A stretch of 44,622 bases of DNA from Planctomycetaceae bacterium (GTDB lineage: Bacteria; Planctomycetota; Planctomycetia; Pirellulales; Pirellulaceae): contig PKCN01000071.1 of NCBI GenBank assembly GCA_002862205.1, positions 1 through 44,622 of the forward strand. The letters are read 5' to 3'. The notes under the pieces are model-generated. The model searched no databases. It saw only the letters and a program-made list of their open reading frames with translations, and had not been told where the DNA came from. A program made the position numbers and the translations under genes. The first letter of the stretch is position 1. Each line of letters begins with the position of its first letter. Shown here in pieces: positions 1 through 10,249 of this stretch.

Positions 1-88
1 TCGTCACAGCGACGGCGTCAGCCAACTTGTCGACACCCATCATCATTCGCGATCTTGCATGATCGTCAAAAAGAAGTTGTTTTGCCAC
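1..88 (-). CDS. groL: Second GroEL (Cpn60) paralogue, N-terminal fragment cut by window edge
   Basis: A GTG start at 88 opens a frame that runs off the left edge after 29 codons. It reads VAKQLLFDDHARSRMMMGV and then DKLADAVAVT, the classic GroEL N terminus (AK-x-FD-x-AR ... GV-x-KLADAV-VTLGP). The sequence AGGAA lies about 8 nt upstream of the GTG. It lies 84 bp downstream of groES on the same strand, so it is probably the third gene of a groEL-groES-groEL run. It is not identical to the upstream copy: that one reads [20 protein letters not shown] here, so the two are diverged paralogues. Whether it is full length cannot be seen. Confidence 0.9.
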   Translation of the reverse strand, partial: MAKQLLFDDHARSRMMMGVDKLADAVAVT

Positions 89-172
89 AAGAGTGTTCCT
101 AATTGGAGTGTGTTATTTGCAACCAGACCGCCTGCTCGCCAATGCGTTCAAGCCATCCGTATCGATGACGGT

Positions 173-469
173 TTAGAGGACCTTGGCGAGAATGTCACTC
201 TCGCGAAGAATCTTCATCTCCTGACCGTCAACCTCAATGTCGCTGCCGCCATATTTGCCATAGATCACGGTATCACCAACGGTGACGGTCATGTCACCAC
301 GGTTTCCGCTGTCCAGCAGACGGCCGGGGCCGACGGCCACAATCGTGCCACGCTGCGGCTTCTCTTTAGCCGAATCCGGAAGAACGATCCCACCTGCTGT
401 GGTCTCTTCCGCTTCATTCGGCTGAACAACAACACGATCATCCAAAGGTCGAAGATTAAGTTTTGCCAT
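173..469 (-). CDS. groS: Co-chaperonin GroES (Cpn10)
   Basis: This 98-residue protein has the normal GroES length and pattern. The N terminus is [19 protein letters not shown]; the mobile loop follows ([17 protein letters not shown]), then GTIVAVGPG, and the C terminus is DILAKVL. It forms the heptameric lid of the cytosolic GroEL folding chamber. The gene sits between two groEL genes on the same strand: the upstream groEL ends 76 bp before its ATG and the downstream one starts 84 bp after its stop. This reverses the usual groES-groEL order. The ATG at 469 has no strong Shine-Dalgarno sequence. No CIRCE-like inverted repeat was found near it. Confidence 0.97.
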   Translation of the reverse strand: MAKLNLRPLDDRVVVQPNEAEETTAGGIVLPDSAKEKPQRGTIVAVGPGRLLDSGNRGDMTVTVGDTVIYGKYGGSDIEVDGQEMKILRESDILAKVL

Positions 470-545
470 GATTGTCTATTCTGATTGTTAGTTGGTTATC
501 TATTTGAATTGATGGAATATTGAATTGGGACAGGGGCACGCGGGG

Positions 546-2528
<1,983 letters not shown>

Positions 2529-2861
2529 TCAGGACCATCGGCACCTCGGGTGTCAGCCTGACAGCGATACTGCCGCAAGTCTGACCGAGCCTCACAGCGG
2601 CTTTATCGCCCCCAACAACGTCAAGTCATGCTCTCGCAAACGTGAAATGCCTGCCAATCGCTACCGAAAATAGACACAGCCGCCGCAATGTCAGCGAAAA
2701 ATGAAGCGTTCTCCGACTTGAAGTGCTTCAAGCTGAAGGGCATCGGAGCAAGCCAACCCAACCACCAGCAAGCCTGATTACACCAGAAACCATGCGTTGA
2801 CGCAGACCAGCAGCCCAAACCCGATACCGACTCGACCGCCTGATGTCGCCGGGCGCGTTGT

Positions 2862-2895
2862 CCTCAAGTGCATCCAAGCCTCAAGTGCATCCAAG
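2862..2895. repeat. 17-bp tandem duplication
   Basis: Two perfect adjacent copies of CCTCAAGTGCATCCAAG at 2862-2878 and 2879-2895. Confidence 0.95.
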
Positions 2896-2912
2896 CCGTG
2901 TGCCCGACCCAC

Positions 2913-2942
2913 CACAGCACCGTGTCTCACAGCACCGTGTCC
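2913..2942. repeat. 15-bp tandem duplication
   Basis: Two adjacent copies of CACAGCACCGTGTCY at 2913-2927 and 2928-2942, differing at the last base. Confidence 0.95.
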
Positions 2943-2960
2943 CCGGCCCTGAGTCATGCT

Positions 2961-3017
2961 GGCGGCGTGACGGTTGGCGGCGTGACGGTTGGCGGCGTGA
3001 CGGTTGGCGGCGTGACG
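2961..3017. repeat. 15-bp tandem array, about 3.8 copies
   Basis: The unit GGCGGCGTGACGGTT is repeated three times without error, followed by a 12-bp partial copy. It lies in the groEL/secreted-protein spacer, about 320 bp before the plus-strand gene. Confidence 0.97.
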
Positions 3018-3335
3018 GGCACAAGTGATCAGATCACGCACTCAGAAAAGGTCGGGATTTAACGGTAAAGCGATGCTTACGGGTACCACCCACAGAGATT
3101 TGCAAGCAAAGCATTGCAGCGTTGAATTGCCCACGTGTCACCTTGATGCAGCAGAAATCCGGTGCAACCCATACATCCAGCGATACAGCATCCGAAAAGA
3201 TTTCCAAACTGCGGAAGTTGACTCACGAAAGATTGACCGAAGCCATGTTGAGGCGTCAACTTCCTTCGTATGCCGCGCAACTGGTGGTGTACGTGACCCA
3301 TGACACGCTCAGTCACTAATGCACGGGACATTTGG

Positions 3336-5045
3336 ATGCGATTACCGAACCTCTTCATTCCGACAGCTTTATTATCGCTAGCGGTATCCGCGGATCCTGC
3401 CTTGGGGCAGTGGGGACGGCCTATCGCACCATCGCCTGCCTACACGGCGAGTGGCCCCGCTTATATTTCGGGAACTGCGACTTATGCAGCGGGAACTGCG
3501 ACTCGTGTACCGGGAACTGCGACATATGTTTCGGGGACCGCGCCAGCTGTCGCCCCCGTGATCACCTACGTACCTGCGGCTGGCCGTTATCAACCAGCGT
3601 CCACACCGTACTACGGCATTGCCCCAGTCGCCGCACGCACGCAAACCATCTCGAACGGTGCCTATCAGGCACAACGCCCCACGTATTTCGATAACCCTTC
3701 GGTCTACACAGGCCAACCCATTCGAGGCTCCGTGCAAACCAGTTACCGGCCCGTCACCCAAGCAGCGAACTATTCAACGCTGCAAGCAGGACAAGCTGCA
3801 ACGAACAGTGTGGTCACTGCGTATTCAGCGCCTCCGATCACAGCGCCTCCCATCACAGCCCCCCCCGTTCTCAACCCACCTCCCGTGACCTACGCAGCAG
3901 CGCCACCTGCGGCCAAACGCGAAGGTTGCTTGAGTCGCTTCTGCAAAAAGCTTTTTGGAACGGGCTACACCACGTCTTACTACCGCGCGCCAGTCACGTA
4001 CTACCGCCCTGTGACCACCATGAACCCCGCAACCGGCGCCATGGTGACTGTGCAACAACCTTGCACCTCCTACGAACAACAAATGCAGCGCAATCCATTC
4101 ACGACAGTTCTGCCGGGAACGACAAACGCGTCGAACAATTGCCAACCAGGTTATCCCTGTCCTCCCGGTACAAACGCATGCAACACAGTTCCCGGTTACA
4201 GCCAGAACCCAACCTTTGCTCAACCTGCTCCGATCAGCCAAACTCCTTATAACGGCATCGGGCAAGTTGGCGCGACGGGGACCGGTGACTACCAGGCAAT
4301 GCCGATCCCATCGATTCAACCCTCCGGCACGCTGGGTGCTCAACCGGGAACGCCAAACCTGAGCCCCCTGACGGGCCCACCGCCCACCCTGGCTCCACCC
4401 ACCAACACGCTGTCCCCTGTGCCCACGTCCCCGCAAGGCTCGGCAGGCAACGACTTGGCCCCCGTCCAACGCCCCACGCTAAACAAGCCCCCAACAGCCA
4501 AGGCACCAACAGCCAAGGCACCAACGAACTTGAGCAGCCCTCAAACTGGCAATTCCGGCCAGAGTGACAAAGACGCTGACCTGGATAAAAAAGATGATTC
4601 AGCAAGATGGAGACTGCAACGAGCCGCGGACTCCACCGCCATGATTCCTCGACCAACCTCTCGCTCGAGCCAGCAAGGCCCAGTCTCCCTGAAACGCAGC
4701 TACGGTGTTGCTGAACCGATTCGGGCGCCAGCTGACTATGTTGCTCCGTACGGTCCCAACGACAGCTTGATTGAGTACGGCGTTAGCGATCCAAGGCAGC
4801 AAAATCAATCCACGCCGCCTGCGGTTTCTGATCCGTTCTCACCTCCACCAACACGCTCCCCATTGCCTCCAACCGCCCCGGCATTGCCAAGACAGGAACC
4901 AAACCTGTCTGACTGGACCGAGCACTCGAATGCCCCGTCGCGTCGACTACGCAGCGTCTCTTATGATCGCCCGGTCAAGACAGAGGTCGCTTCCAGCTCA
5001 CCACAGCGATCACGACACACGGTGTGGACCAGCGTTGCAGAGTAA
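3336..5045 (+). CDS. Proline/threonine-rich secreted protein of planctomycete type
   Basis: The protein has about 569 residues from the ATG at 3336, which is preferred over the ATG at 3300 because GGGA lies about 9 nt upstream. That start also gives a compact signal peptide, MRLPNLFIPTALLSLAVSA, with likely cleavage near ALG/QW. The mature part is low-complexity and rich in Pro, Thr, Ala, Tyr and Gln. It has a seven-residue repeat (GTATYAA, GTATRVP, GTATYVS, GTAPAVA) encoded by a 21-bp array, and PPITA and PTAKA repeats. A better conserved core follows the basic segment AKREGCLSRFCKKLFG: TTSYYRAPVTYYRPV, then VTVQQPCTSYEQQMQRNPF. I have seen this core in other planctomycete secreted proteins, but its function is unknown. 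A surface or envelope role is a guess. Confidence 0.85.
   Translation: MRLPNLFIPTALLSLAVSADPALGQWGRPIAPSPAYTASGPAYISGTATYAAGTATRVPGTATYVSGTAPAVAPVITYVPAAGRYQPASTPYYGIAPVAARTQTISNGAYQAQRPTYFDNPSVYTGQPIRGSVQTSYRPVTQAANYSTLQAGQAATNSVVTAYSAPPITAPPITAPPVLNPPPVTYAAAPPAAKREGCLSRFCKKLFGTGYTTSYYRAPVTYYRPVTTMNPATGAMVTVQQPCTSYEQQMQRNPFTTVLPGTTNASNNCQPGYPCPPGTNACNTVPGYSQNPTFAQPAPISQTPYNGIGQVGATGTGDYQAMPIPSIQPSGTLGAQPGTPNLSPLTGPPPTLAPPTNTLSPVPTSPQGSAGNDLAPVQRPTLNKPPTAKAPTAKAPTNLSSPQTGNSGQSDKDADLDKKDDSARWRLQRAADSTAMIPRPTSRSSQQGPVSLKRSYGVAEPIRAPADYVAPYGPNDSLIEYGVSDPRQQNQSTPPAVSDPFSPPPTRSPLPPTAPALPRQEPNLSDWTEHSNAPSRRLRSVSYDRPVKTEVASSSPQRSRHTVWTSVAE
3470..3553 (+). repeat. In-frame 21-bp tandem repeat in the secreted protein
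   Basis: Four units beginning GGGAACTGCGAC (last one GGGGACCGCGCC) start at 3470, 3491, 3512 and 3533. They encode seven-residue repeats beginning GTA. Confidence 0.9.
3830..3859 (+). repeat. In-frame 15-bp duplication
   Basis: GCGCCTCCSATCACA occurs twice in tandem and encodes APPIT-APPIT. Confidence 0.9.
4491..4525 (+). repeat. In-frame 15-bp duplication
   Basis: CCAACAGCCAAGGCA at 4491-4505 and 4506-4520, then a partial third copy. It encodes PTAKA repeats. Confidence 0.9.
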
Positions 5046-5190
5046 AGTAGCCGCATCGCGAACGTAGAACCGAGTCGACCCAGCGTATCGTGAGTAGGCG
5101 ACGTTGCTACCATGACATCGCCGATTCGATGGCCAAACGGCAACCAGCCCTGAGTGGCCTCAGCAATGTGGGCAGTCCACCCGCGATGCT

Positions 5191-5250
5191 GCTCTCCAAG
5201 ATGCTGCTCTCCAAGACGCGGCTCTCCAAGACGCGGCTCTCCGAGACGCC
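5191..5250. repeat. 15-bp tandem array, 4 copies
   Basis: Units GCTCTCCAAGATGCT, GCTCTCCAAGACGCG (twice) and GCTCTCCGAGACGCC. The end of the last unit touches the first hairpin of the next element. Confidence 0.97.
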
Positions 5251-5315
5251 ATGTTGAGGAAACATCGCATTGCAACCGCTTTGGGTTGCAATCGTCAGCT
5301 GCGGCAAAGCTGACG
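5251..5315. promoter_or_regulatory. Three consecutive perfect hairpins
   Basis: Hairpin 1 is ATGTT/AACAT (5251-5255 and 5261-5265). Hairpin 2 is ATTGCAACC/GGTTGCAAT (5269-5277 and 5284-5292, loop of 6). Hairpin 3 is CGTCAGCT/AGCTGACG (5293-5300 and 5308-5315, loop of 7). All arms pair perfectly. There is no U tract, so a classical intrinsic terminator is not supported. It may be a structured RNA, a 3' end stabiliser or a REP-like element. Confidence 0.6.
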
Positions 5316-5459
5316 CTACCGGCGTCTCGCATCACATTTTCCATCGCTTTGCTGGGATCGCGAGTTCGTTCACTCGACACACCCTTCGCAATCGATGCTG
5401 CATCTGAGAAACTCTGGCACAGAGGTGTTTAACCAGCTTCATCAGTTTCTGAGAATCTC

Positions 5460-7187
5460 ATGGAAAATGCAGCCATCGCCGCAGTCTTCGAGGAAATGGC
5501 AGAACTACTCGAGTTCCGCGGTGAAAACCCATTTCGAATTCGAGCGTACCGCAACGGTGCCAAAGCAATCCGCGACCTTGATGAATCCGTTGCTTCGATT
5601 CTCGGGGACCCGTCTCGCAACTTGTCGAGCATCCCCGGCATTGGAAAAACGCTGCTCGATAAAACCGAGACACTGGTCGCAACAGGCCAGTTGCCGCAGC
5701 TTGAGAAACTTCGGCAGGAGATACCTGAGATTGTCATCCAGATGGCAAGGATACCCGGATTAGGTGCCAAGAAGGCTGCCAAGCTGCAGCAGGAACTTGC
5801 CATTGAATCGTTAGGTGATCTGCGTGCTGCGTGCCACCAGGATCGCATCTCAAAACTGAAAGGTTTTGGCGGAAAAACCCAGCAGGCCATTCTTGATGGG
5901 CTGGCAATCGCGGAAGCCGCAGCTGAACGCATTTACTGGTCCACAGGAGACCAACTCGCCGAATCAATCGGCAAACACATGGAGTCATGTGCCACCATCC
6001 AACGCATGGAATGGGCAGGCAGCTATCGCCGCGGCCGCGAAACCATAGGCGACTTGGATCTTCTCATCGTTGCCGATGATCGGGGCGCGGCCATGGACCA
6101 CTTCGAAGCCTATGCGGAACGGACAAGCACCATCCTGCGTGGTGATACAAAAATATCAATCAGGATAGGAAAAGCGTTTCAAGTCGACATGCGTGTGGTC
6201 GAAGAGAATCAGTTCGGCGCAGCACTCCAGTACTTTACCGGATCACAGGCACACAATATTCACACCCGTCGGCTCGCAAAAGAGAAAGGTCTCAAGATCA
6301 ATGAGTATGGTGTCTTCTCACAACAGGATGACAGCCAAGTCGCAGGAGCAACAGAAAAAGATGTTTACGCATCGATTGGCTTGCCTTGGATTGCGCCCGA
6401 ACTGAGGGAAGATCGCAATGAGTTCAAATGGTCTGCCACCGACAGTTTGCCCGAATTGATTGAAGTTGCCGACGTGCGTGGCGACCTGCACATGCACACC
6501 ACTGCCACCGATGGCACTGCCACGCTGCGCGAAATGGCCGATGCGGCCATTGAACGCAACCTTTCTTACATTGCCATTACCGATCACAGCAAACGAGTTT
6601 CGATGGCGATGGGCCTCGATGCTGAACGCCTCCGATCGCAATGGAACATGATTGACGAAATCCGTCCTGAGTACGAAGGTCGCCTGACCATCCTGAAAGG
6701 AATCGAGTGCGATATTCTCGAAGCAGGGGGAATGGATCTGCCCGATGATTGTCTGCAGGAAGCGGACTGGGTGCTGGCGAGCATCCATTACGGACAAAAG
6801 CAGCCCCGAGACCAAATCACAGAGCGATTGCTGGGCGCCATCGAGAACCCATGGGTCACGTGCATCGCACATCCGACCGGACGACTCATCAACCGCCGGC
6901 CTCCCTACGACGTCGATATGGAAAGCGTCATGCATGCCGCCAAGCAGCACGGAAAGCTGCTGGAACTCAACGCCAATCCGGCCAGGCTCGACCTCAATGA
7001 CATCCACCTCGCTGCTGCGAAACGTCTCGAAATACCAGTCGTCATCAGCACCGACGCCCACTCAATCGAAGGTCTGGATGTCATGCGCTACGGTATCAAA
7101 CAGGCACGCCGAGGTGGATTGACTCGCCAAGACGTGGGCAACACGCGACCTTGGAACGAGTTGAAATCAATGATCCAACGCGGTTGA
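5460..7187 (+). CDS. polX: DNA polymerase/3'-5' exonuclease PolX
   Basis: This 575-residue family X polymerase fills gaps during base excision repair. The N-terminal part is helical with helix-hairpin-helix elements (MENAAIAAVFEEMAELLEF; SIPGIGKTLLDK near residue 60; RIPGLGAKKAAKL near 98). The nucleotidyltransferase signature GSYRRG...GDLDLL lies at about 187-203, with the paired Asp residues present. The C-terminal PHP phosphoesterase domain starts at about residue 342 with DLHMHTTATDGT, then ITDHS, GIECDIL, ASIHYG, HPTGR and STDAH, so the metal-binding His and Asp residues look intact. The length matches bacterial PolX. It is a single-gene unit; a 13-bp tandem array begins 8 bases after its stop. 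Confidence 0.96.
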   Translation: MENAAIAAVFEEMAELLEFRGENPFRIRAYRNGAKAIRDLDESVASILGDPSRNLSSIPGIGKTLLDKTETLVATGQLPQLEKLRQEIPEIVIQMARIPGLGAKKAAKLQQELAIESLGDLRAACHQDRISKLKGFGGKTQQAILDGLAIAEAAAERIYWSTGDQLAESIGKHMESCATIQRMEWAGSYRRGRETIGDLDLLIVADDRGAAMDHFEAYAERTSTILRGDTKISIRIGKAFQVDMRVVEENQFGAALQYFTGSQAHNIHTRRLAKEKGLKINEYGVFSQQDDSQVAGATEKDVYASIGLPWIAPELREDRNEFKWSATDSLPELIEVADVRGDLHMHTTATDGTATLREMADAAIERNLSYIAITDHSKRVSMAMGLDAERLRSQWNMIDEIRPEYEGRLTILKGIECDILEAGGMDLPDDCLQEADWVLASIHYGQKQPRDQITERLLGAIENPWVTCIAHPTGRLINRRPPYDVDMESVMHAAKQHGKLLELNANPARLDLNDIHLAAAKRLEIPVVISTDAHSIEGLDVMRYGIKQARRGGLTRQDVGNTRPWNELKSMIQRG

Positions 7188-7194
7188 AACCGAA

Positions 7195-7238
7195 GCCGAA
7201 AGTCAAAGCCGAAAGTCAACGCCGAAAGTCAAAGCCGA
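7195..7238. repeat. 13-bp tandem array, about 3.3 copies
   Basis: The unit GCCGAAAGTCAAM is repeated at 7195, 7208 and 7221 with a partial fourth copy at 7234. It starts 8 bases after the polX stop codon. Confidence 0.95.
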
Positions 7239-7275
7239 GAACAACCATGCTTTCCGGCAGCCACCTTGGCTAACG

Positions 7276-7503
7276 CTATTCAGGCGACTTGGCGAATCGT
7301 CCACGCACCGCAACTCCAACCAGCAGTGCGAGCAATGCGAATCCAACCAACAGCGGGAACGCATGCACCGGTGCCGCCAGATAATGGGCCGCCAGATTGT
7401 GGGCCGCCCCGTCTTCCCCATGCCCGGGATGAGCCGCTAGAGGTGAAATCAAACAAGTCGTGCAGAATAAAACCGCGAGAGCTCCAAGAGAATGCTTCAC
7501 CAT
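7276..7503 (-). CDS. Small exported or membrane protein, HupE-tail-like
   Basis: From the ATG at 7503 the product has 75 residues. It has a signal peptide (MVKHSLGALAVLFCTTCLISPLAA, in outline) and then HPGHGEDG. One membrane span follows (VHAFPLLVGFALLALLVGVAV), with a short basic tail, RGRFAKSPE. HPGHG followed by a His-containing stretch and one helix recalls short HupE/UreJ-like proteins, but no function can be assigned. The open frame extends to 7560, but the extra 19 residues would precede the signal peptide. Neither start has a clear ribosome binding site. The stretch NLAAHYLAAP is encoded by a degenerate 15-bp repeat (7371-7415). Convergent with polX. Confidence 0.55.
   Translation of the reverse strand: MVKHSLGALAVLFCTTCLISPLAAHPGHGEDGAAHNLAAHYLAAPVHAFPLLVGFALLALLVGVAVRGRFAKSPE
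7371..7415 (-). repeat. In-frame degenerate 15-bp repeat
   Basis: Units at 7371, 7386 and 7401 share the core GCCGCC. The best-matching pair is GTGCCGCCAGATAAT / GGGCCGCCAGATTGT. It encodes the LAA-containing pentapeptides of the small membrane protein. Confidence 0.7.
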
Positions 7504-7897
7504 CAATACCAGCTTCGAGAGAATGTAATTTGCCTCAAACGGTGGCGAACATTCCAGCATTCATGTTCGTCACCCACGCCTATCTTCTAAGCTTAGCGAG
7601 ACAAGTTGTCGAGGTGCATTCGTTCGGTTTATTGAACGAATTGTATTGAAGGAGGTAAATTAAAACTGCGAGGATCAATGCCCACGTGAGACTTGCCAAT
7701 CGCCGGAACGCTGTTGGCTAAACCATCGCCAATCCGGCAGCAGCCTCCTACCGCAAGCTTGCGCACAGGGCCACGGTCGCAGCAGTGAACGAATTCTGCA
7801 CAGGGAAACACGAGCTCTCAGTTCACGAGCTTTCAGTCCACGAGCTTTCAGTCCACGAGCTTTCAGTCCACGAGCTCTCAGTCCACGAGCTTTCAGT
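7504..7897. other. Spacer between small membrane protein and BON gene
   Basis: 394 bp, no supported gene. The right quarter is the 15-bp array at 7809-7913, which runs into the end of the BON gene. Confidence 0.55.
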
Positions 7898-7913
7898 TCA
7901 AGAGCTTTCAGGG
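7809..7913. repeat. 15-bp tandem array, 7 copies, overlapping the BON stop codon
   Basis: Units of CACGAGCTYTCAGTY run from 7809 to 7898, and the seventh unit (CAAGAGCTTTCAGGG, 7899-7913) is coding. Read on the minus strand, that unit supplies the last codons GAA AGC TCT and the stop TGA. The later units read GAA AGC TCG TGG ACT, so the stop position has become TGG in them. Confidence 0.97.
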
Positions 7914-8233
7914 GGTACGATGGTCACGGGATCCCCCACCACGATCGAATTTTTCACCTGCCGCGTCGGACAAACGGCCCGCGCAACTTCCTGCGCGGTC
8001 TGCTTGAGGAAATAGGTCGAAACCTTTCCTGACAACAACACATGCTGTCGGTCCACATGCACCTGAATGTTACGCAAACCACAATGACTGCTACTCGCTA
8101 AACGTTCACAGATGGCTGCCACCATCGGTGAATCGCGAGACTCGTCAGCACCTACGCGTCTGCTTTCTGATTCCTTCAACATAGCATTCACCTGATCCTT
8201 TTCATGAACCACTGACTTCCGTTGCCCTATCAT
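7898..8233 (-). CDS. BON-domain protein
   Basis: The C-terminal about 75 residues have the BON pattern: MVAAICERLASSSHCG, NIQVHVDRQHVLLSGKV, then a helix (LKQTAQEVARAV) and a final strand near IVVGDPVTIV. BON domains bind membranes or polymers and occur in osmotically induced and pore proteins; here the role is unknown. The start is uncertain. The frame is open to 8413, ATG codons lie at 8233 and 8182, and the one at 8182 has AGGTG about 7 nt upstream and would give a 94-residue protein. If translation began further upstream, the hydrophobic stretch LPTLTLKLILILDFWLVV could act as a membrane anchor. The stop codon lies inside a 15-bp tandem array. Confidence 0.65.
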   Translation of the reverse strand: MIGQRKSVVHEKDQVNAMLKESESRRVGADESRDSPMVAAICERLASSSHCGLRNIQVHVDRQHVLLSGKVSTYFLKQTAQEVARAVCPTRQVKNSIVVGDPVTIVPPESS

Positions 8234-8533
8234 CGCAATCGCTTCGTCGACAACAAGCCAAAAATCGAGAATCAAAATCAGTTTCAGAGTTAACGTTGGC
8301 AACATTGAAAGCATTGACGTTTTGCAGCATCGCCAGTCACGACTTGACTTCGGAACGAGACGAAGTCGAAATTTGTGGAAGAACGCGAACTCGCAGCTAC
8401 CCAGTCTTCCCAATCTCGCATCTTCAACAGCACCATCGCCTGAAACCCCACCTGCCGGGGCATCTGCTCGGTCCCCACCCGATGCTTCTCCCGTAGTCTT
8501 GCTATCAATCCCAACATGCGTCGTCGTCAGCTC
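8234..8533. other. Spacer between BON gene and helical-repeat gene
   Basis: 300 bp. The BON frame is open through part of it, to 8413, but no better start is seen. Nothing else is recognised. Confidence 0.4.
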
Positions 8534-9868
8534 TCAATGCGGCGGTGCGATTTCCAAATCCTCAAGCCGTTGGCGAACTTGCTCACGAGACTCCTCTGCT
8601 TTGATGAACTTGGGAATCAGTCGTTCTGTATCGGCGCGAATGTCTGCCAGACAATTCAGGCACGCATCGACAAGGCTCTCGTCCTCATCACGAACCGCCA
8701 GGGCAAGCCTTGGCATGATACGTGGGGCGAGCATGTTCAGCGCTTGTCCCTGGCTGCCGATCAACTCCAGGATGGGCGAGGGATCGCCCGCAAAGTAGTC
8801 GAGCAATTTGGACAGTTTGCGACGATAGCTGAGCAGTGGCAGATTCAGCTCGACCGCAGCTTGCATCGCAGCCACAGTGACCCGCGGCTTACTTTTGCGA
8901 CACAGATCCAACACACATTTTTCCAAATCGGGTGTGCATGTTCTGGCCTTACCCAAGACACGCACGGCAACCGGGATCACATCGGGATCACCCAAGCGTG
9001 ATGCTTTGATTGCGGACTCTACCGCACGAGGGGAAAGCCCATTGAGCTTGGCAAGTGCGTAACCCGACGCAAGCGCGTACGCGGGATCGGGACCACTCAA
9101 CCATGTTGCAAGTTGGCTCATATCTACTTGAGTCGAGGGGATTCTCTCGGCATCGAACAACAGACCATCGCCAGACTTGTCCCGTGTCTCAAATAACTTC
9201 CACGCCAGTTCAGCTGTTTCTCGGGAATCAAGCCGAAGCCGTTCGGCCCACTCGGGAGAACTTTCATTTCGACAACGCGCGAACAGGGCCAGTGCATATC
9301 CAATCTCAACGGTACTGTAATACCCTGAGCGCGAAATCGACCACCCCGCCCAGCCCGCCTGTGACCACTGGTCATCGTAAAGACATGCTTCGCTGCCCAA
9401 CACGCCAAAACCGCAGCAGATGGGCAAGAGATCTGAGGTGCGTGGCAACTTGTCCAGTTCGGTCGCACCGGGCACGACATGCCAGTGGTGCGAGGAGAAC
9501 TGAAACGCCAACTCCATCACTGTCCGAAGCGGGTCATCACCGGTTTCCTTTGCCACGCGAATGATAGCTGGACTACTTTCAGTGGCAACCGTATAGGTAG
9601 ATGGGTAACCGATCTCCGAACCGGGAACGATTTGAACCTCACATTGAGTTTGCTGTTCTGGCAATCTCGATACAACTTCTGCACGGGCTGTTTCAACCAG
9701 AGTGTCCAGACTTGTATGATCCAGATCCAATTCTTCCAGATTGGTCACTACATGAGATTGACGTACAAAAGAACGTCCAACTTCGTCGATGGTTCTGCGC
9801 ATCAACAGTTCGATGTCGACTCTTTGAAAAGTCGTTAGCGGCGTTCGAACTTTGCGAAACCCAAACAT
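8534..9868 (-). CDS. Conserved hypothetical protein with helical (HEAT-like) C-terminal repeats
   Basis: I do not recognise this 444-residue protein. It has no signal peptide and no membrane span, so it is probably cytosolic. The N-terminal half is mixed alpha/beta. The middle contains Trp-rich segments (SSHHWHVV; YDDQWSQAGWAGWS) and the phrase ETRDKSGDGLLFD, which resembles an EF-hand loop but is not clearly one. From about residue 260 the sequence is a run of paired helices resembling HEAT repeats (PDVIPVAVRVLGKARTC, PRVTVAAMQAAVELN, ESLVDACLNCLADIRAD), suggesting a protein-binding scaffold. The ATG at 9868 has GGA about 4 nt upstream. The next gene on this strand is the BON protein, about 300 bp away. 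Confidence 0.8.
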   Translation of the reverse strand: MFGFRKVRTPLTTFQRVDIELLMRRTIDEVGRSFVRQSHVVTNLEELDLDHTSLDTLVETARAEVVSRLPEQQTQCEVQIVPGSEIGYPSTYTVATESSPAIIRVAKETGDDPLRTVMELAFQFSSHHWHVVPGATELDKLPRTSDLLPICCGFGVLGSEACLYDDQWSQAGWAGWSISRSGYYSTVEIGYALALFARCRNESSPEWAERLRLDSRETAELAWKLFETRDKSGDGLLFDAERIPSTQVDMSQLATWLSGPDPAYALASGYALAKLNGLSPRAVESAIKASRLGDPDVIPVAVRVLGKARTCTPDLEKCVLDLCRKSKPRVTVAAMQAAVELNLPLLSYRRKLSKLLDYFAGDPSPILELIGSQGQALNMLAPRIMPRLALAVRDEDESLVDACLNCLADIRADTERLIPKFIKAEESREQVRQRLEDLEIAPPH

Positions 9869-10249
9869 GGCATCCAGTCAGTCAATCATCGTCGGTTCAG
9901 TCCAGGCGACAGGCACATTGCACCCGTAGCCTTTCTGGTAGCGGGCGTTGGCAGCGGGCGGAACAGATTCCACGCTTTCGCTCGAAACGAGCTGCAATTC
10001 TCAGGTAAACTGCTCGAACTGGCAAGCGGCGGGCCTGCAGGAGGGAGACCGTAGCAGCAAAACAACTGTGGGGTGGGCATGCAGTTTCGAGGACAACCGT
10101 GTAGGATACGACACCGTGCGTGAACGCTGCCAAACGGACGCACAGCAGCTAGTCGATGGCGACAACGAGATTCAGGTCACTCCAATCCGCCGCCGAATAA
10201 GCCCTGACATTGATTTCTGAAGAAACCAGCCCAACACAGGCAAACCGAG
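9869..10249. other. Divergent spacer before the hydroxyproline genes
   Basis: 381 bp between two divergent genes. No supported gene, and no tandem array of the kind seen elsewhere. A small hairpin GCTCG-AAA-CGAGC lies near 9980. Promoters for both sides are expected but not identified. Confidence 0.5.

Larger units (their letters stand above)
5046..5459. other. Spacer between secreted protein gene and polX
   Basis: 414 bp without a supported gene. It holds a 15-bp tandem array (5191-5250) directly followed by three perfect hairpins (5251-5315). polX must be expressed either from a promoter after the hairpins or by readthrough. Confidence 0.6.

Noticed and set aside
2778-3041. Frame encoding repeated HAANR pentapeptides
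   Set aside because: It is the translation of the 15-bp array; the rest of the frame has no domain or start signal.
7809-7913. CRISPR array
   Set aside because: The 15-bp units are directly adjacent with no spacers, and no cas genes are present. The same applies to 26043-26117 and 32146-32429.
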